Below are positions 1 through 24,703 of a DNA stretch of 64,000 nt, piece after piece. The stretch is from assembly GCA_030544235.1 (NCBI GenBank), contig CM060469.1, positions 17,974,017 through 18,038,016 on the forward strand. The letters are read 5' to 3'. Positions within the stretch are counted from its first letter, which is position 1. Every line of letters starts with the position of its first letter. Origin of the DNA: Lepturacanthus savala. Its lineage: Eukaryota > Chordata > Actinopteri > Scombriformes > Trichiuridae. The position numbers and the translations under genes were made by a program. Below the pieces are notes generated by a model. That model did no database searches. It saw nothing but the letters and a program-made list of their open reading frames with translations, and was not told where the DNA came from.

Positions 1-860
1 TGAGAAAAAAGGTCTAAATTAGTCAAATCATAGAAATCTTTCAAGGTCAGGCTGTAGTCTTTGTAGTTTCACTGTTCTTTATTGTGTTATTATACTCCCA
101 CATGGTTCAGCAAGTAAACACTGAAATAAAAAGTGAATTGAAATAAAGTGTGGCACTTGGTATTATCTTAGAGTGCTGAATGATTAAATACGCTTCCAAG
201 GAAAAAAATTGAAGAATCTTTTAATAAGTGGTATGAAAAGGAGGAAGTAGTATGAACAGTCAGTGACAGTGAGAGTATTTCCTGTCTGTTTCTCAGGAAA
301 TACTCACTGTCACTATGACTGTTCATACTTTGTGTGAACCTATCCTTTAAGGATTGTCTGATAAAGTTTATATTTTCTAAATATTTTGGGTCTGTTCTAC
401 ATTATAAAGTCATTTTTTCCTGTATTCATTATTATTATTAATATATGTAATCATATTTGCTTCAGGTTTCCACATCCCATTTGTGTAAATTGAATATTGG
501 ATTAGGATTGGTTTTAAATTCTTTATGTCAAATTGTGCTTGTAGACTCAGATTTTGTGGTGATCACAGAGAAACTTCCCTCTTTTCTGCAGTGACGTTTA
601 ACATATTTTACAGTGGACTTTCAATATGTGCATAACTGGTGACTCAATATTTTTTTCCTGAAAGAATAAAAGCTTTATGTAAATACATTATTATTTTACT
701 AAAAAGGCTTTTTTAAATGCATCTTCAAGGCTTAGTGGCTTGGCTTCAATGCTTTGAGATTTTGTGGATGTGCATATGATTATTCTGTTGCAAGTAAACC
801 AGCCAAATGCTTGGAAATAAAATAAAAATAGAATGCACATTAACAACTAACACGTTTTCT
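1..860. other. Non-coding left flank downstream of rbm25
   Basis: AT-rich sequence with no open frame resembling an exon on either strand. Plus-strand AATAAA hexamers lie at 665-670 and 816-821, so part of it could be the 3' UTR of a plus-strand gene outside the window converging on rbm25, but nothing in the sequence proves it. The one clear structure is the inverted repeat at 249-329, listed separately. Confidence 0.5.
249..329. repeat. Long near-perfect inverted repeat (hairpin)
   Basis: A 36-nt left arm (249-284) is the reverse complement of a 36-nt right arm (294-329), separated by a 9-nt loop. The arms differ only by a 2-nt bulge on each side, so RNA from either strand would fold into a very stable hairpin of about 80 nt. 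Weak pairing continues outside the arms (AAAGGA near 238 with TCCTTT near 345). It could be a small palindromic MITE or an unannotated small-RNA hairpin. No known family is recognised. Confidence 0.75.
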
Positions 861-871
861 AAAAAAGCATA

Positions 872-877
872 TTTATT
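872..877 (-). terminator. rbm25: rbm25 polyadenylation signal
   Basis: TTTATT on the plus strand reads AATAAA on the minus strand, about 310 bases past the rbm25 stop codon. This makes a plausible 3' UTR of 1188 down to about 855. An additional AATAAA overlaps the stop codon itself at 1188-1193. Confidence 0.55.
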
Positions 878-1188
878 AGTTCACACAATGAAGCAGTGCC
901 CCAACATGACAACAGTAAATCAAAGCAGAATGTGCCCAACGTATTGGAGAACAGATGGGTAAAAACAATTCTTGACTTTTGCCTCAACAAAGGAAAACAT
1001 CCAACCAAAGTTTTATCATGCAGTATGTTTTTGTAAACCCCTTCTGTTCACAGCTCATTTCATCTTCCACACACTCACACACACATAAGTCAAGCAGCTC
1101 CTTGCTGATGGAATGGAGGGGTGTATGAGCACATGTTTACAGTCTGCTGGACCAGAAACTGGGAGCCAAGTCAGTCAGAGAGAAGTCT

Positions 1189-13994
<12,806 letters not shown>

Positions 13995-14012
13995 CTTGGA
14001 GAATACAGGAAC
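13995..14012 (-). other. rbm25: rbm25 5' UTR part of the start-codon exon
   Basis: Eighteen non-coding bases between a good acceptor (CTCTCCACCACAG| at 14013) and the ATG at 13994-13992. This implies at least one upstream non-coding exon, probably between about 14460 and 14600. Confidence 0.7.
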
Positions 14013-14040
14013 CTGTGGTGGAGAGGATGTTCAGTGGGTG

Positions 14041-14042
<2 letters not shown>

Positions 14043-14091
<49 letters not shown>
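14043..14091. repeat. (CA)n microsatellite, (GU)n in rbm25 pre-mRNA
   Basis: A 49-base AC run ending about 30 bases before the acceptor of the rbm25 start-codon exon, followed by degenerate ATAC/ACAC to 14150. Together with 13769-13847 it brackets that exon with GU repeats in the transcript. Confidence 0.97.
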
Positions 14092-14093
<2 letters not shown>

Positions 14094-14532
14094 TAGATAT
14101 ATAGATACATATACATACATATATACACACACACAGATATATACACACACTGTATGTATAATATTTATTATATTGTTGAATTTAAACACAGATATCACAA
14201 ACTAGTCCTACTGTGGCCAGCTACACCTGCTCAGTCTAAAAAATAGACATCATTAGCCACGTTAGCTTCCTATATTAGCTCAAGCTAGCGAGCGCATACT
14301 GTGGCCTTGCTAGTTTCCTTTAGCTAGAGCGGTCATGTACGAATTTACTCACCAGTGCCGTCAAGCTAGAATTAAAAAAAAAAGTAGCAGCTACTAATAC
14401 TGTGGGTTATCCCAATACAAGTCCATTAAATACAACAGACGGGAAACGTAACGCTAGAGGTTAACGTTAAAATTGTCAACGGGTACTTTCAAGAACCCTG
14501 GATACAAATAACTGGACCTTTTCTGTTCGAAG

Positions 14533-14640
14533 GGAATCATGGGATATCACAGCAGCCGCGGCAGGTTTGATTCCCGGAGTTCAGTCTGTCAGGCAGCGAT
14601 GAAACCACTGTGGCGGCTCCTGATTGGTCCTTAAAGAGGT
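14533..14640 (-). promoter_or_regulatory. rbm25: Probable rbm25 promoter
   Basis: A locally GC-richer stretch with an inverted CCAAT box (ATTGG at 14623-14627) and the motif GGAATCATGGGAT at 14533-14545. The reverse complement of that motif, ATCCCATGATTCC, recurs in the rdh promoter at 38258-38270. The position fits a non-coding first exon just upstream of the start-codon exon. No TATA box is seen. Confidence 0.5.
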
Positions 14641-14960
14641 TTTATTTGATTTAAGACCTTACAACGCATCTTATAATACATGTCTGGACATACTGTCTCA
14701 TAGCAAGTACCAGCAGAAGTAGCAAGAAGGAAACAGCAGTGGAAACAGTAGTGATTTCTATTCTGTGATAAAAATAAATTTTATATATTATTTAGATTAA
14801 ATGAAATACATCAATTTATTATTATTATTATTATTGCCTTACATTTGCTTTATTTTAATTCTTTATTCTGATAATTTGCATTTGTGGTTGTAAATGCTTA
14901 GACATATTCTTTGTATATTATGCCTGCATAGTAATTAACTGACCAGTCAGTCAGTTTCTA

Positions 14961-15162
14961 TACTCACTGTTTAGAGTCACAGTGGCAATTTAGAGTCTCC
15001 AATTAACCACAGCATGTTTTTGGACTGTGGGAGGAAGCTGGAGAAAAACCATACAGACACATAGAGAAACTCTACACAGAAATGTCCCAGTATAAGGTCT
15101 TGAACCTGTGACATTCTTGCTGTGAGACAACAGCCTTAACCACTGTCCCACCATGTTGCCCC
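14961..15162. repeat. Interspersed repeat, unclassified
   Basis: Contains the phrases AATTTAGAGTC, TTTGGACTGTGGGAGGAAG, TCTACACAGAAA and AACCACTGTCCCACCATG, which recur very widely in fish genomes (recalled). The class is not certain. It lies in the rbm25-arg2 intergenic region. Confidence 0.6.
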
Positions 15163-15544
15163 TAATAAACTCATTCTTATAATAATTTGTGTCAGTTGTG
15201 TGTGTTTTTAATAATAATAATATGATAATATTTCTTAAGGAAATATCTAGTTATATATTGTGAATATTCTTGATTTCAGAAGGTTAACTGCTCGACATAT
15301 AATGTCTCCAATTTCACTGAAAAGTCCATTTACAGTAGTCTTGCCATTGAGGTTTCACACTTTCACGCACATCACACACACTTAAAATGAAGCTTAATCC
15401 CAGTTAGTTTATCTCAGCACAAAGAAATAAGGAAACTAGATGAATATTTGTTAACACGTGTGCTGTAACTCTGGGCTGGGTCATGTCATGTTGTGGTACA
15501 TTTTAGTTTTAATAATTAATTAATCTGAAACATGATGGACAGCT

Positions 15545-15546
<2 letters not shown>

Positions 15547-15605
<59 letters not shown>
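15547..15605. repeat. (CA)n microsatellite
   Basis: A run of about 59 bases of alternating A and C in the intergenic region. Confidence 0.95.
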
Positions 15606-15609
<4 letters not shown>

Positions 15610-15902
15610 TGAAGAATCCTAGTTGGTTGCATTCCTTCACTACTCAACATGTCTCAATTTTTATTTTTGCCAATGCACATAATTTTTCCATCATACTTTA
15701 TTACAGACATAAAAATCAAGAGCATGCAGACAAAAACAGAGGACATCATTTTTCACTAGAATGGAAAAATTCTCACAAATCCACAGTAAAATTACTGTCC
15801 AGAAGATATTAAAAATCCCAATCATGGCTTATTAACTATGTAAATATTAACATAAATTATTTCATTTGGATTTATTGCAAGTTAATTTCAAAATAAAAAC
15901 TA

Positions 15903-16490
15903 GGGGCCAGATGCATGACGCACCTTAAGTTTCATCCTTTAGTATGAGACTTGGGCTTACGTTTTCTTTAGTTGAGGAAATGACCTAATGCACAGAATAC
16001 CTTAAACAATTTCATTAGCTAAAGAAAATCATTAAGGACTTTACCACATTAAAATTAAGACTTTAGCAGCAGTTACATTTTAGTGTTCATGGAGATCATT
16101 TTGCACTTGTAATTACTGCTAATAAATCACTGATTCACTCTCTAAAATTGAATCTGATGGAAAGAAATGGCAGAGGAAAGAAAATGAAAGAAAGAAATAA
16201 GAAAAAAGCAGTGCTTTTGGAGGAAGACAATAAAAGAAAACATATATTTTGGTCTGCAAATAACAGCAAAAAAGAACAACAACAACTAATGTGGGAGGAA
16301 ATATCAACTATACATTCATTCATTCATTTATCATGTCTGAATATATCATTTGTCATGTTTGAAGTTAAAACTGAGACAGAGCCAGAGTTGCCTTAAATTT
16401 TACTGTGGTTGCTCAGGTACTTATGTAACAATTTTAGTTTAAGTAACTATAAACATTTTAAGGAAATCTTAAGGAGAAGACATCTGGGTG
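15903..16490 (+). mobile_element. Decayed PIF-Harbinger-like element with Myb/SANT-like ORF remnant
   Basis: The left end GGGGCCAGATGCATGACGCACC and the inverted right end (reverse complement CACCCAGATGTCTTCTCC, followed in both by TTAAG) look like imperfect terminal repeats. Inside, 16148-16345 encodes a charged 60-70-residue stretch (LLEEDNKRKHIF, then QLMWEEIST) resembling the Myb/SANT-like accessory protein of fish Harbinger elements. No DDE transposase is present. Boundaries are by eye. Confidence 0.5.
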
Positions 16491-17900
16491 TTTTGTGTTT
16501 CCAATTTTATTTGAATTTAATTTATTTTTATATTATAATACAGAAAGAAATACATTTACAATTTAAACTAAATAAAAATAATGTTAAGTGAGAAAAGCTG
16601 CTAATGTTTAAATTGTTTTTCATATATGTTTTACATGATTTTTCTTGGTTTGATTGAGGGCAGGATTTATACACGTGCTGGAGGAAAGTGTGACCTGAAT
16701 GTAAACATTTATTTTAAATTCTCATTCCATTTTCTAACACTTGGTGGCGACAGATTCAAAGGTTTATTTTGTTGACGCCTTCACCTCCAATGACTTCCAC
16801 AGCTGGTGTATCTATACCTTTATTTATAGTCTAGGATTCTTTCCTCTTCTTAGTTACTTTATTCACATGAATGTCACAACAACACTATTGCCAAAGCATC
16901 AATAATCAATTAAACAAAATCATAATAACACTATCATTATGATTGATACATATTACTTCTATACTCACAGAATCTGCTAAAACTGTGATTAAATGAAGGA
17001 TTATGAAGGAATATGAAGCATTATTGTACCTTCAAATAACAAAGCAGAAGAGATGACATAAGAAAAAATATGTCACATTATTGAAATGAATGAAAATGTC
17101 TTGTTTTGGTAAAATATTGAGTGAGATTAGCGTGCATTTATCATATTCCATTGGCAGATAATTTTGCTAATTTTCTTTCTAGTTATTTTCATGAGTTTGG
17201 TCAATTCTTGTTTTCTTTAAATAAGATTAAACCGTTTTTTTATCTCATATTTTGGAACAAACATGAAATAAGCAAAATACCTGCCAATTCTATTCAATGT
17301 TGGACTTATATTATTAAATTCAAGATATTTCCCCCTGATACGTTTTCTTTTTTGCAGTGCATTGAACATATTTAGTTTTACAAACCAAATCTGCAAATAT
17401 TTTATCCCCTGAGCTCTAAAAGATGTTCAACTGCCTCACATTTCTGTGATGAAACAGGAACTGGTCCATTACATTTGTCCAGTCATCCAGATTGGATTCA
17501 CATTGACCCAACTGAAGAGCAAGATCATTTAAATATACATTAAATAACGTCACGTAGAGTAGAGTAGGCTACATCTAGGGTGATTATATCAGGAGGAAAA
17601 CATGTGTGTGTGTTTGTTTGGTTCATTTTAGTTGCTGAGACTGTTACCTGTTGCCTGAGCCCATGATTAACTTCTTTGTTTACAATGTAGGGAGTTGTTT
17701 TTCTGGTCTTATCCATGTGGGCTGGGCATGTGTCTGATACAACTACCTACTTACACGCCTGCTTATGTAAAACGTCTGAATAGACCTATAGGCTCCTTGT
17801 CTCTGTACTTGAAGGACCCTGGAACTTTATATCCTAGAAAGATGTAGGCCCTACAGATTGTTTTCGTCTGACCTGAAAATTATATATAGCCTGTATGTTT
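16491..17900. other. Intergenic sequence, no gene seen
   Basis: AT-rich DNA between the Harbinger-like remnant and the arg2 promoter. No exon, RNA gene or clear repeat is recognised. Confidence 0.5.
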
Positions 17901-17928
17901 TGGGACCCGTGTGAAAAAAAACGTCCAG

Positions 17929-18068
17929 GCCACGCCCCCTTAACGAGCCCACTTATTTAGCCGCTTCCTATTGGCCAAGCCGCAGGTGTGTCATCCAACC
18001 TGACGTCAGACCCCACGCAGCCCGGGACACCGCGTTCTGCCGGGAAACACAATTTATATCCTTTATAA
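17929..18068 (+). promoter_or_regulatory. arg2: Probable arg2 promoter with consensus CRE
   Basis: A GC-rich island-like stretch holding a GC box (CCACGCCCCCT, 17930-17940), an inverted CCAAT box (ATTGG, 17970-17974), a perfect palindromic cAMP-response element TGACGTCA at 18001-18008 and a TATA-like TTTATAA near 18062. The start codon is about 260 bases further on, a plausible 5' UTR length. CREB/ATF control of arg2 is inference from the motif. Confidence 0.6.
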
Positions 18069-18329
18069 CCTGTTACTAATTAGCCAGAAGCAGAGAGTAG
18101 CGTTCAGATTTAAATGAATAAATGAGGGCGCGGTCATCTCCGCTCCTCTTTCCCGTCTTCCTGCCCACCAGCTCATTAATATTAAGTAGATTTACAGAAA
18201 TAAGACCGGCCCTCCTCACCCTCCCCGCCACATTCAGCATCCAGATCAACATCTCTGAGGTTTCGTAACACCTTCTGTTCAGCCGCTGGCTCCGTCTCAT
18301 TCGAAGCAAGCAGACTTTTAGGAAGGAGA

Positions 18330-21300
18330 ATGGCTTTGAGAGGCTCTATTTGTCGTCTTCTAAGGACTCATCTCAACCCACAGCAGAGCAGAGCTCACTC
18401 CGTGGCGGTGCTTGGGGCTCCGTTTTCAAGAGGGCAGGTGAGAAAAGATTTTTTTGGGGGGAATATATACCACCTCACCCCGTTTCTTAAAACTATTTCA
18501 TATTTTTTTTCTTATCTTTTGACAGAAAAGGCGAGGTGTGGAACACGGTCCTAAAACCATCAGAGATGCGGGTCTCATTGACAGGCTGTCCGGTAAAGGT
18601 GGGTGAGGAGAGAGGGGATGAGGAGGTTATGTAACACTGGGTGGTGTAATGTTCTCCTGCTGGGCAGCGTTTACGCAGCTTTAACGTTGGCAGTAAATAA
18701 GATGAGCATCACACATGAGGCTTAGGAAAGGTTATTAAAGTGCGAACAATCTGCTTAAATCCACTTTAAAACAGTCCTCACACTGTCAAAGTGTTAGCAG
18801 AGTGGTAGAAATGATCAGGAAACTTACTGCACTGATGTTATTACAGTACTGTCTGTTTACTGTGAAATAAAAAAAAGTAAATACTGTGTATTTACAGTTA
18901 TAGATAACTATGTTATAACAGTCACTACTGTGATTTTCTACAGTAACACATTGACTACAGTGATTAATAGTAAAATGCACGGCAATCTACTGTAATAACC
19001 ATTTACAGTAACGTTACTGTAATTAATACAGTAAATGACTGCAGATTTCACAGCAAAGTTTTACAGTGTATAAACCATAGGTTGAATTGATTCGACACCC
19101 ATTTAAGATTTTTTCAAACAACTTGTGACATCTTTATGATAATTCAGGGTATATATCACAATTATTAAAAAATCATAATGTGATGTGGTTTAAAGCATTT
19201 TTGTGAGTTCAATAATATCTTTATAGTCATTCTGGAGATATAACAGAATATGATAATGGCCACAAACTCATCTGAATAACCTCAGTTTTGTATTTTTTGC
19301 AAGTAGTTTGGTTGCAGAATAAAACCAGTAACCCCCCTGCTGAAATATTTGGAGGATGAACTATGGTAATAACAACAACCTTGTGATTTATGAGTCTTAA
19401 AGAAGACGCCTCCCATATTTTCGGCTGTAAAAAGCCAACAAGCTGAAACCTTGATAAGCTTTTCCTTTCCTTATGATTAGACTCCCGAGGTTTGCATTGT
19501 GGGTGAAATCCCATGCCTAGATAACAAAGAAGAAAAAGTGCCACTAAATACCTTTGGGTACAATTAAGACAATGAAGGCTATAAATTAATTAATAATTCA
19601 TCAGTTTTAATATCACTTTAATATTGACAATGATACGTGTCTGTTACATGTTAGTTCAAACAATTGTCTCCTTAAATATGTCATGGGCGTTGTTGGAAAA
19701 GAGAGCTTGCTCTCACTTAGCTCTCCTTGAATAAAAGAGGGTGAAATTAATTAAATGAATATTAATATGTGTGTATGTATGTTTACACATGGAAATCATA
19801 TATTATTATTGTGTTTTTCTTCTAATAACAAGGTGATTTTGAACTTAATATAATTTAAGATCAATTGTATCTTGCTTTAAATCTTTTATATACACTATTC
19901 AAGTTAGTTGAGTTCAATTTATGGATCTTAACTGAACTTAAAACCACGTCACCTTGCAATCTCTACAGTCTCAAGGGTGGTGGCAGTCTGTACAAACACT
20001 TTGAAAAACATATATATGACAAACATATATTAACTCTGATTATCATTGGGATTTTACTACAGCAATGAATACAGTATCAGCATATGTAGATTAATAAGAT
20101 GGCATAGCAGATACAAAAGTTAACTATTGACAGTAAGTTGGCTGAGAGACTCCTTCCTAAAGGCCGGATGTCAATTTGTCAGTGTGAAAAAAAAGATAAA
20201 GCTGCCATATCACTAGATGAGTCATGAACAAACCTGAACTGAACTTAATACCGTATCAGCTTGCAAAATAGATCAAAAACAAAAGCTGCAGGATCCCTAT
20301 TGTTTTGGTTATCCTTAAGATTTATTCAGAAGTACCTTAGTGTTTTCCCTTTTAGGAAATCTTTGTATTGTTTAGACACAGATAACTCACCGTACAATCA
20401 ATTTGATACAAACTATTTGCAGTGCGTTGACCTGGATTCTCCCTTCTGATGCCAGTCGATTTGGCATCAGTGCAAACAAATAAAGCTGCCATGTCACTGA
20501 GTCATGAAAACAAACCCTAAATGAATTTACTACCACATCATTCTGCAGGCTTAACACTTTCATGGCAGGTGTCACATTTTATAGTTTCAAAAAGAAATTT
20601 AAGCATGCAAGCCAATAATCACTGAAATTTGACTACAGCAATGAGAGCAGTATACTTTGCAGCTATCATACTCTATTTTAAAGTAAATAGAAGAAGAACC
20701 TGCAGCCTGTCGCTGGTATGTAAATATGTAAAACAGACTTCTTTGAACTGTTTGAATTGCAAAAGATGCCCACAATTGTGTTTAATTGTCTTAAAAGCAT
20801 CAAAGTGCCTAAATACAAGGCAGATTCCTCTTATACATTTCAGACTACTCTGTCCATGACTTTGGAGACCTCAGCTTTAAACACTTTGAGAGAGACGAAC
20901 CCTACATGGACGTGAGGTTCCCTCGCACAGTGGGAGCAGCCAATAAGCTGCTGGCGGGCGCTGCTAGCAAAGCTATCGGTGCTGGGCACACGCTGGTCAT
21001 GCTAGGGGGCGATCACAGGTAAGATCCATGACATCACGCAACGCAACGAACAACTCCCATTAAAACGAGAAATTCATACGACTGCTCCTCTCCTTTCACA
21101 GTCTTGCTATTGGGTCAGTGGGAGGCCATGCTGACCAGTGTCCTGACCTGTGTGTCATCTGGGTCGATGCTCATGCAGATGTGAACACGCCCTTGACGTC
21201 ACCTTCAGGAAACCTCCACGGTCAGCCTTTGTCCTTCATGCTCAAAGAGCTGCAAGACAAGGTGAAAATATTATATGTAAAAATACTGTTTTGATGTGTT

Positions 21301-24300
21301 TGGATCTGATATGGGCTTTCCACATAAAAATCTTAGTAAACCTGTTAAGATTATAGCTATTCCATCCTTATTAAAACAAACAACTGAATCCATAAATATA
21401 CAAAGAGTGTGAATTTCAAAGATTGAACTGCTGAACATGTCGACCTCTCTGTGAAGTCAATTCTCAGTGTCTGCACTAAGACTTCAAACTTCTTACATCA
21501 TACACAAGTTACATAAGTTTAGCTCCAGGCAAGTTGCAATGTCATAAATCATGCTTGAAGGTACAACGCTAAATTCCGATTCATTTTGAGCACAGAGAAA
21601 CTTTCCTAACGTTGTCAGTATGGCGGCAAACAGAAAAACAAAGAGTGTTTGAGTAGAGATTCACTAAAACAAATGCAAGATGCACAAACTACACCTATGC
21701 CAGTTTCAATGTGAATATAATTAAGTAGTAGGTGTCTATTCATTCCATTAATTAAGAACCTAACTGAACAGATAGGTGCATGTAGTCATCTAGGGACACC
21801 CATCAATTTCCCCCATCAATTTCTAAGATATAAGTAAAATACATTTACTTGACTGACATCTTGTGACTCCCACCCAACATTTTTGTCCTAGGTGTAGTCA
21901 AAGTCCTCTGAGTCTGGCGAAGTGAGCAAAGCAAACAAGCTGTGCAGGTTCCAGATATCACCACCAGGTGGCTCCAAAACAATGGAACCTGTTTGAAGGT
22001 CCATTTACCTTAATGTTACCAAACAACTACAAATTGAAAATCCAGGATTTCTTCCAGATCATCATCTGTTCATTGTACCATTCCCAAAATTAACTAGAAA
22101 TTTGAGGAAAATCCAGCCAATACTTGGAGGCGGTAATAACCTTTGTGTAGGCAAAATTATGAGACTTTTCTTCCTGTTCCTACATACCTATGAATTCCAT
22201 ATTACATCAACTGTCTATCCACCACAGATGCCAGATATCCCCGGGTTCTCCTGGATCAAGCCATTCCTCTCTTCCAGGGATCTGGTGTACATTGGATTAC
22301 GGGATGTTGACCCCGGAGAGTAGTAAGTAGATAATACCATCTTGACCATATTTTAACTTCTACAATATGTGGTTTATGTGAATATAATTTTCCAAAGCGT
22401 AAGTGGGACCAGAACTCATATTGCATTACTAACTTGGCCACTATAGAGGGGCAGACCTGAGGTAGCTGGGAAAGCCTGGTACTCAAGAACAAAAGCATGC
22501 AAAAATAGACAAGTTTTAGGGAGAAAGGAGCGTACACATGAAACTTCAAAGAATCACTGAAGAAACACTGAAGGATTACAGCCGTACACACTGCAAAAAA
22601 GTAAGACCTACTAGAAGTCTCACTCCCGAGTATATGGGCCCAACTTTAGACAACTGATTGGACGGCTGCTCTACAAATGATAAAAGCAGGAAATAATTTA
22701 AAAAACACACACAAACACAGTGTTAAACAGCAGCTGAACAATGCGCTACACACATTTCTTTGATTTCTGTAATGAAATGCATAAAAGTTCTCATAAAAAG
22801 CCATCTTGTACATACTCATAGCAAAAATGCATACAAAACAGTATGGAATAAGAATACATGAAAAAGCCACGTACCCCGGACGGCTGATGCTGGTAAAGAA
22901 AGAAGTACACTGGCAGTGGTTGTCGGAGGCTCCTACACATGCCTCTATAACAGAGACACAACATACCATGCATATACACCAATAGGGGCCTATGCTTGGT
23001 CCTACTGATTACATAAGGACTGTAAAAACTAGGCCTTGATGTTTTTTATTTTGTTCATTGCAGCCTCATCCTGAAGGACCTGGGTATCCAGTCCTTCACC
23101 ATGAGGGATATCGACAGACTTGGCATCCAAAAGGTCATGGAAGTCACCCTAGACCATCTTCTGGCAAGGTAAATTCAGCGGTGGGGGATGTTGTTTTCTG
23201 CTAGTGGGACATGGGAGTAGGCTCAGCAGAGCTAACAGCAGCACTTTTATTATTTTGGTGGTGGCTATGGCCCAGACTAGCCTGTGTTAGTTGAAACTAA
23301 CTCTACAACGAAACTAATCTCACTGGCTGATTAGTGAGGTTTGTTACAGTATGTATTCTCTATTTAACACAGGGGACCCCCACTTAAAATTCTCATTTTA
23401 TTATTATAATTAATAGTAGTAGTAGTAGTAGTAATTGTATGATTAATAATTAGGAATTTATCCATCAGGTCTCAGGTCTCAATGTGTCTTTAGCCAACAA
23501 CAACTATGGTCGCTAACTAGCTTATTTTTCGGCTCTGAAGTTGACGTTAGTCACGTAGCGCTAAGAATGACGTGATGGGAATCATGTCTGTGTTAATAGA
23601 CTAAAATAGTTTCTGTCAAAAGTAGATTATTATCGCCTGTTAATGAAATTTTCTCAATCATATTATAAATATATATATTCTTAACAAATTATTATTTTGG
23701 TAAAAATAAAAATAATGTCTTTTTCATTTGGAGGACCCCCTGCAGTACCTCCACGGACCTCCTAGGGGTCGCGGACCTCCTGTTGAATATCACTGATTTA
23801 ACATGATAGTATGATTATTTTTAAACAAATTAAATGCTTTTTTTCCTTTGATTGAATCCAAAGTGAACTGTAAATAACTTTCCCACCTTTGAACAGAAAA
23901 CAAAGACCGATCCATTTGAGCTTCGACATCGATGCGTTCGACCCATCTCTGGCTCCTGCCACAGGAACACCAGTCAACGGCGGTTTGACCTACAGGGAGG
24001 GCATCTACATCACAGAGGAAATTCATAACACAGGTACACATATGGTGGCAGCCTTGTGTGACTTTTTGGTTTCTCAAAAAAACACTAAGATGTGGTTTTA
24101 TCATCATGTTTTTTTAATCTAACATGTGAATGCGTTGATGTGCAGGTCTGCTGTCAGCCATGGACCTGGTAGAGGTGAACCCTGTCCTGGGGGCGAGCCG
24201 TGAAGCTGTGGAGACCACTGCCTCTCTGGCTGTTGATGTCATTGCATCAGCTCTTGGACAAACAAGAGAAGGCGCTCATGTATCAATGCATGAGATTCCC

Positions 24301-24336
24301 TCAGTGAAGGGTGACACAGAGCAGTTACGCATCTGA
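18330..24336 (+). CDS. arg2: Arginase-2, mitochondrial (complete, 8 exons)
   Basis: Hydrolyses L-arginine to ornithine and urea using a binuclear manganese centre, in mitochondria. Exons: 18330-18437, 18526-18598, 20844-21018, 21102-21261, 22228-22322, 23064-23168, 23897-24033, 24146-24336; 1044 nt, 347 residues (human about 354), all phases closing. Residues 1-24 are Arg-rich and without acids, fitting a mitochondrial presequence. Metal ligands are intact with arginase-1 spacing: His118 (GGDHS), Asp141, His143 and Asp145 (DAHAD), Asp249 and Asp251 (SFDIDAFDP). The general base His158 (GNLHGQP) and substrate-site Glu294 (DLVEVNP) are also present. The presequence and the tail beyond the arginase core argue for ARG2 rather than ARG1, and the neighbour vti1b supports that by synteny. 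The product should be active. The start is the first ATG after the promoter and begins the presequence. Confidence 0.97.
18776..19071. repeat. ACAGTA/TACTGT-rich palindromic repeat
   Basis: Dense in short self-complementary phrases (TTTACAGT, ACTGTAA, CTACAGTAAC) and ending TTTTACAGTG, whose complement CACTGTAAAA is a common terminus of non-autonomous fish DNA elements (recalled). The left boundary is approximate. Confidence 0.5.
19726..20610 (+). repeat. Repeat block A of an AP-1-motif family
   Basis: Contains three or more diverged units sharing CTTAACTGAACTTAAAACCACGTCACC-type phrases, GGCATCAGTGCAAA, AAAGCTGCCA and TGAGTCATGA. The same order of phrases recurs at 26522-26561, 28420-28830 and 29730-29965. 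Consensus AP-1 sites TGAGTCA fall at 20218-20224 and 20498-20504. No family name is known to me. Confidence 0.7.
21262..22227 (+). other. arg2: arg2 intron 4, no feature seen
   Basis: A 966-nt intron. No repeat family or structured element is confidently recognised. Confidence 0.5.
22323..23063 (+). other. arg2: arg2 intron 5, no feature seen
   Basis: A 741-nt intron without recognised repeats or exon-like frames. Confidence 0.5.
23360..23797. repeat. Possible hAT-like repeat in arg2 intron 6
   Basis: Ends suggest an inverted pair: ACAGGGGACCCCC near 23370 and GGGGTCGCGGACCTCC near 23768 followed by AATATCACTG. A TAG trinucleotide run lies inside (23413-23432). Boundaries and class are tentative. 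Confidence 0.35.
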
Positions 24337-24697
24337 GAGTGTAAAGAAAAGCTATGAACTCAATCTACTGCTCGGAATTCTGCAGTTTTGTAAAAGTACT
24401 ATAATGTTATGTAACCATGAAATTTAAATAGTATAGTATAGTGTATGGTTTTATAAAGCTATGCTGATGTTAGTGATAGTCATGACTACACTTACTGATG
24501 GGAATACTTCATTATTCATTATGCAATACTAACTTGTATTACTCTTGTATGTAGTAAGCTTTAGAGGACACGGCTGCCACATATTTATTATGTGTTTGGT
24601 TTAAAAGAGAATGTATAGAAGGGCAAGCAGCCATGGTTGCAATTATATTTTAATGCTGTTATCACAAGATCATGAATGAGTGATTTCTAAAAAATGT

Positions 24698-24703
24698 ATT
24701 AAA
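24698..24703 (+). terminator. arg2: arg2 polyadenylation signal (ATTAAA)
   Basis: The first good poly(A) hexamer, about 360 bases after the stop codon, giving a 3' UTR of about 380 bases. A consensus AATAAA near 25028 could serve a longer transcript. Confidence 0.5.

Larger units (their letters stand above)
18599..20843 (+). other. arg2: arg2 intron 2, repeat-filled
   Basis: A 2.2-kb intron holding the ACAGTA-rich repeat (about 18776-19071) and the AP-1-motif repeat block (about 19726-20610). Nothing exon-like was found between exons 2 and 3. Confidence 0.7.

Noticed and set aside
16148..16396. 82-codon plus-strand frame as a host gene
   Set aside because: Better explained as the Myb-like scrap of a Harbinger-type element with degenerate ends.
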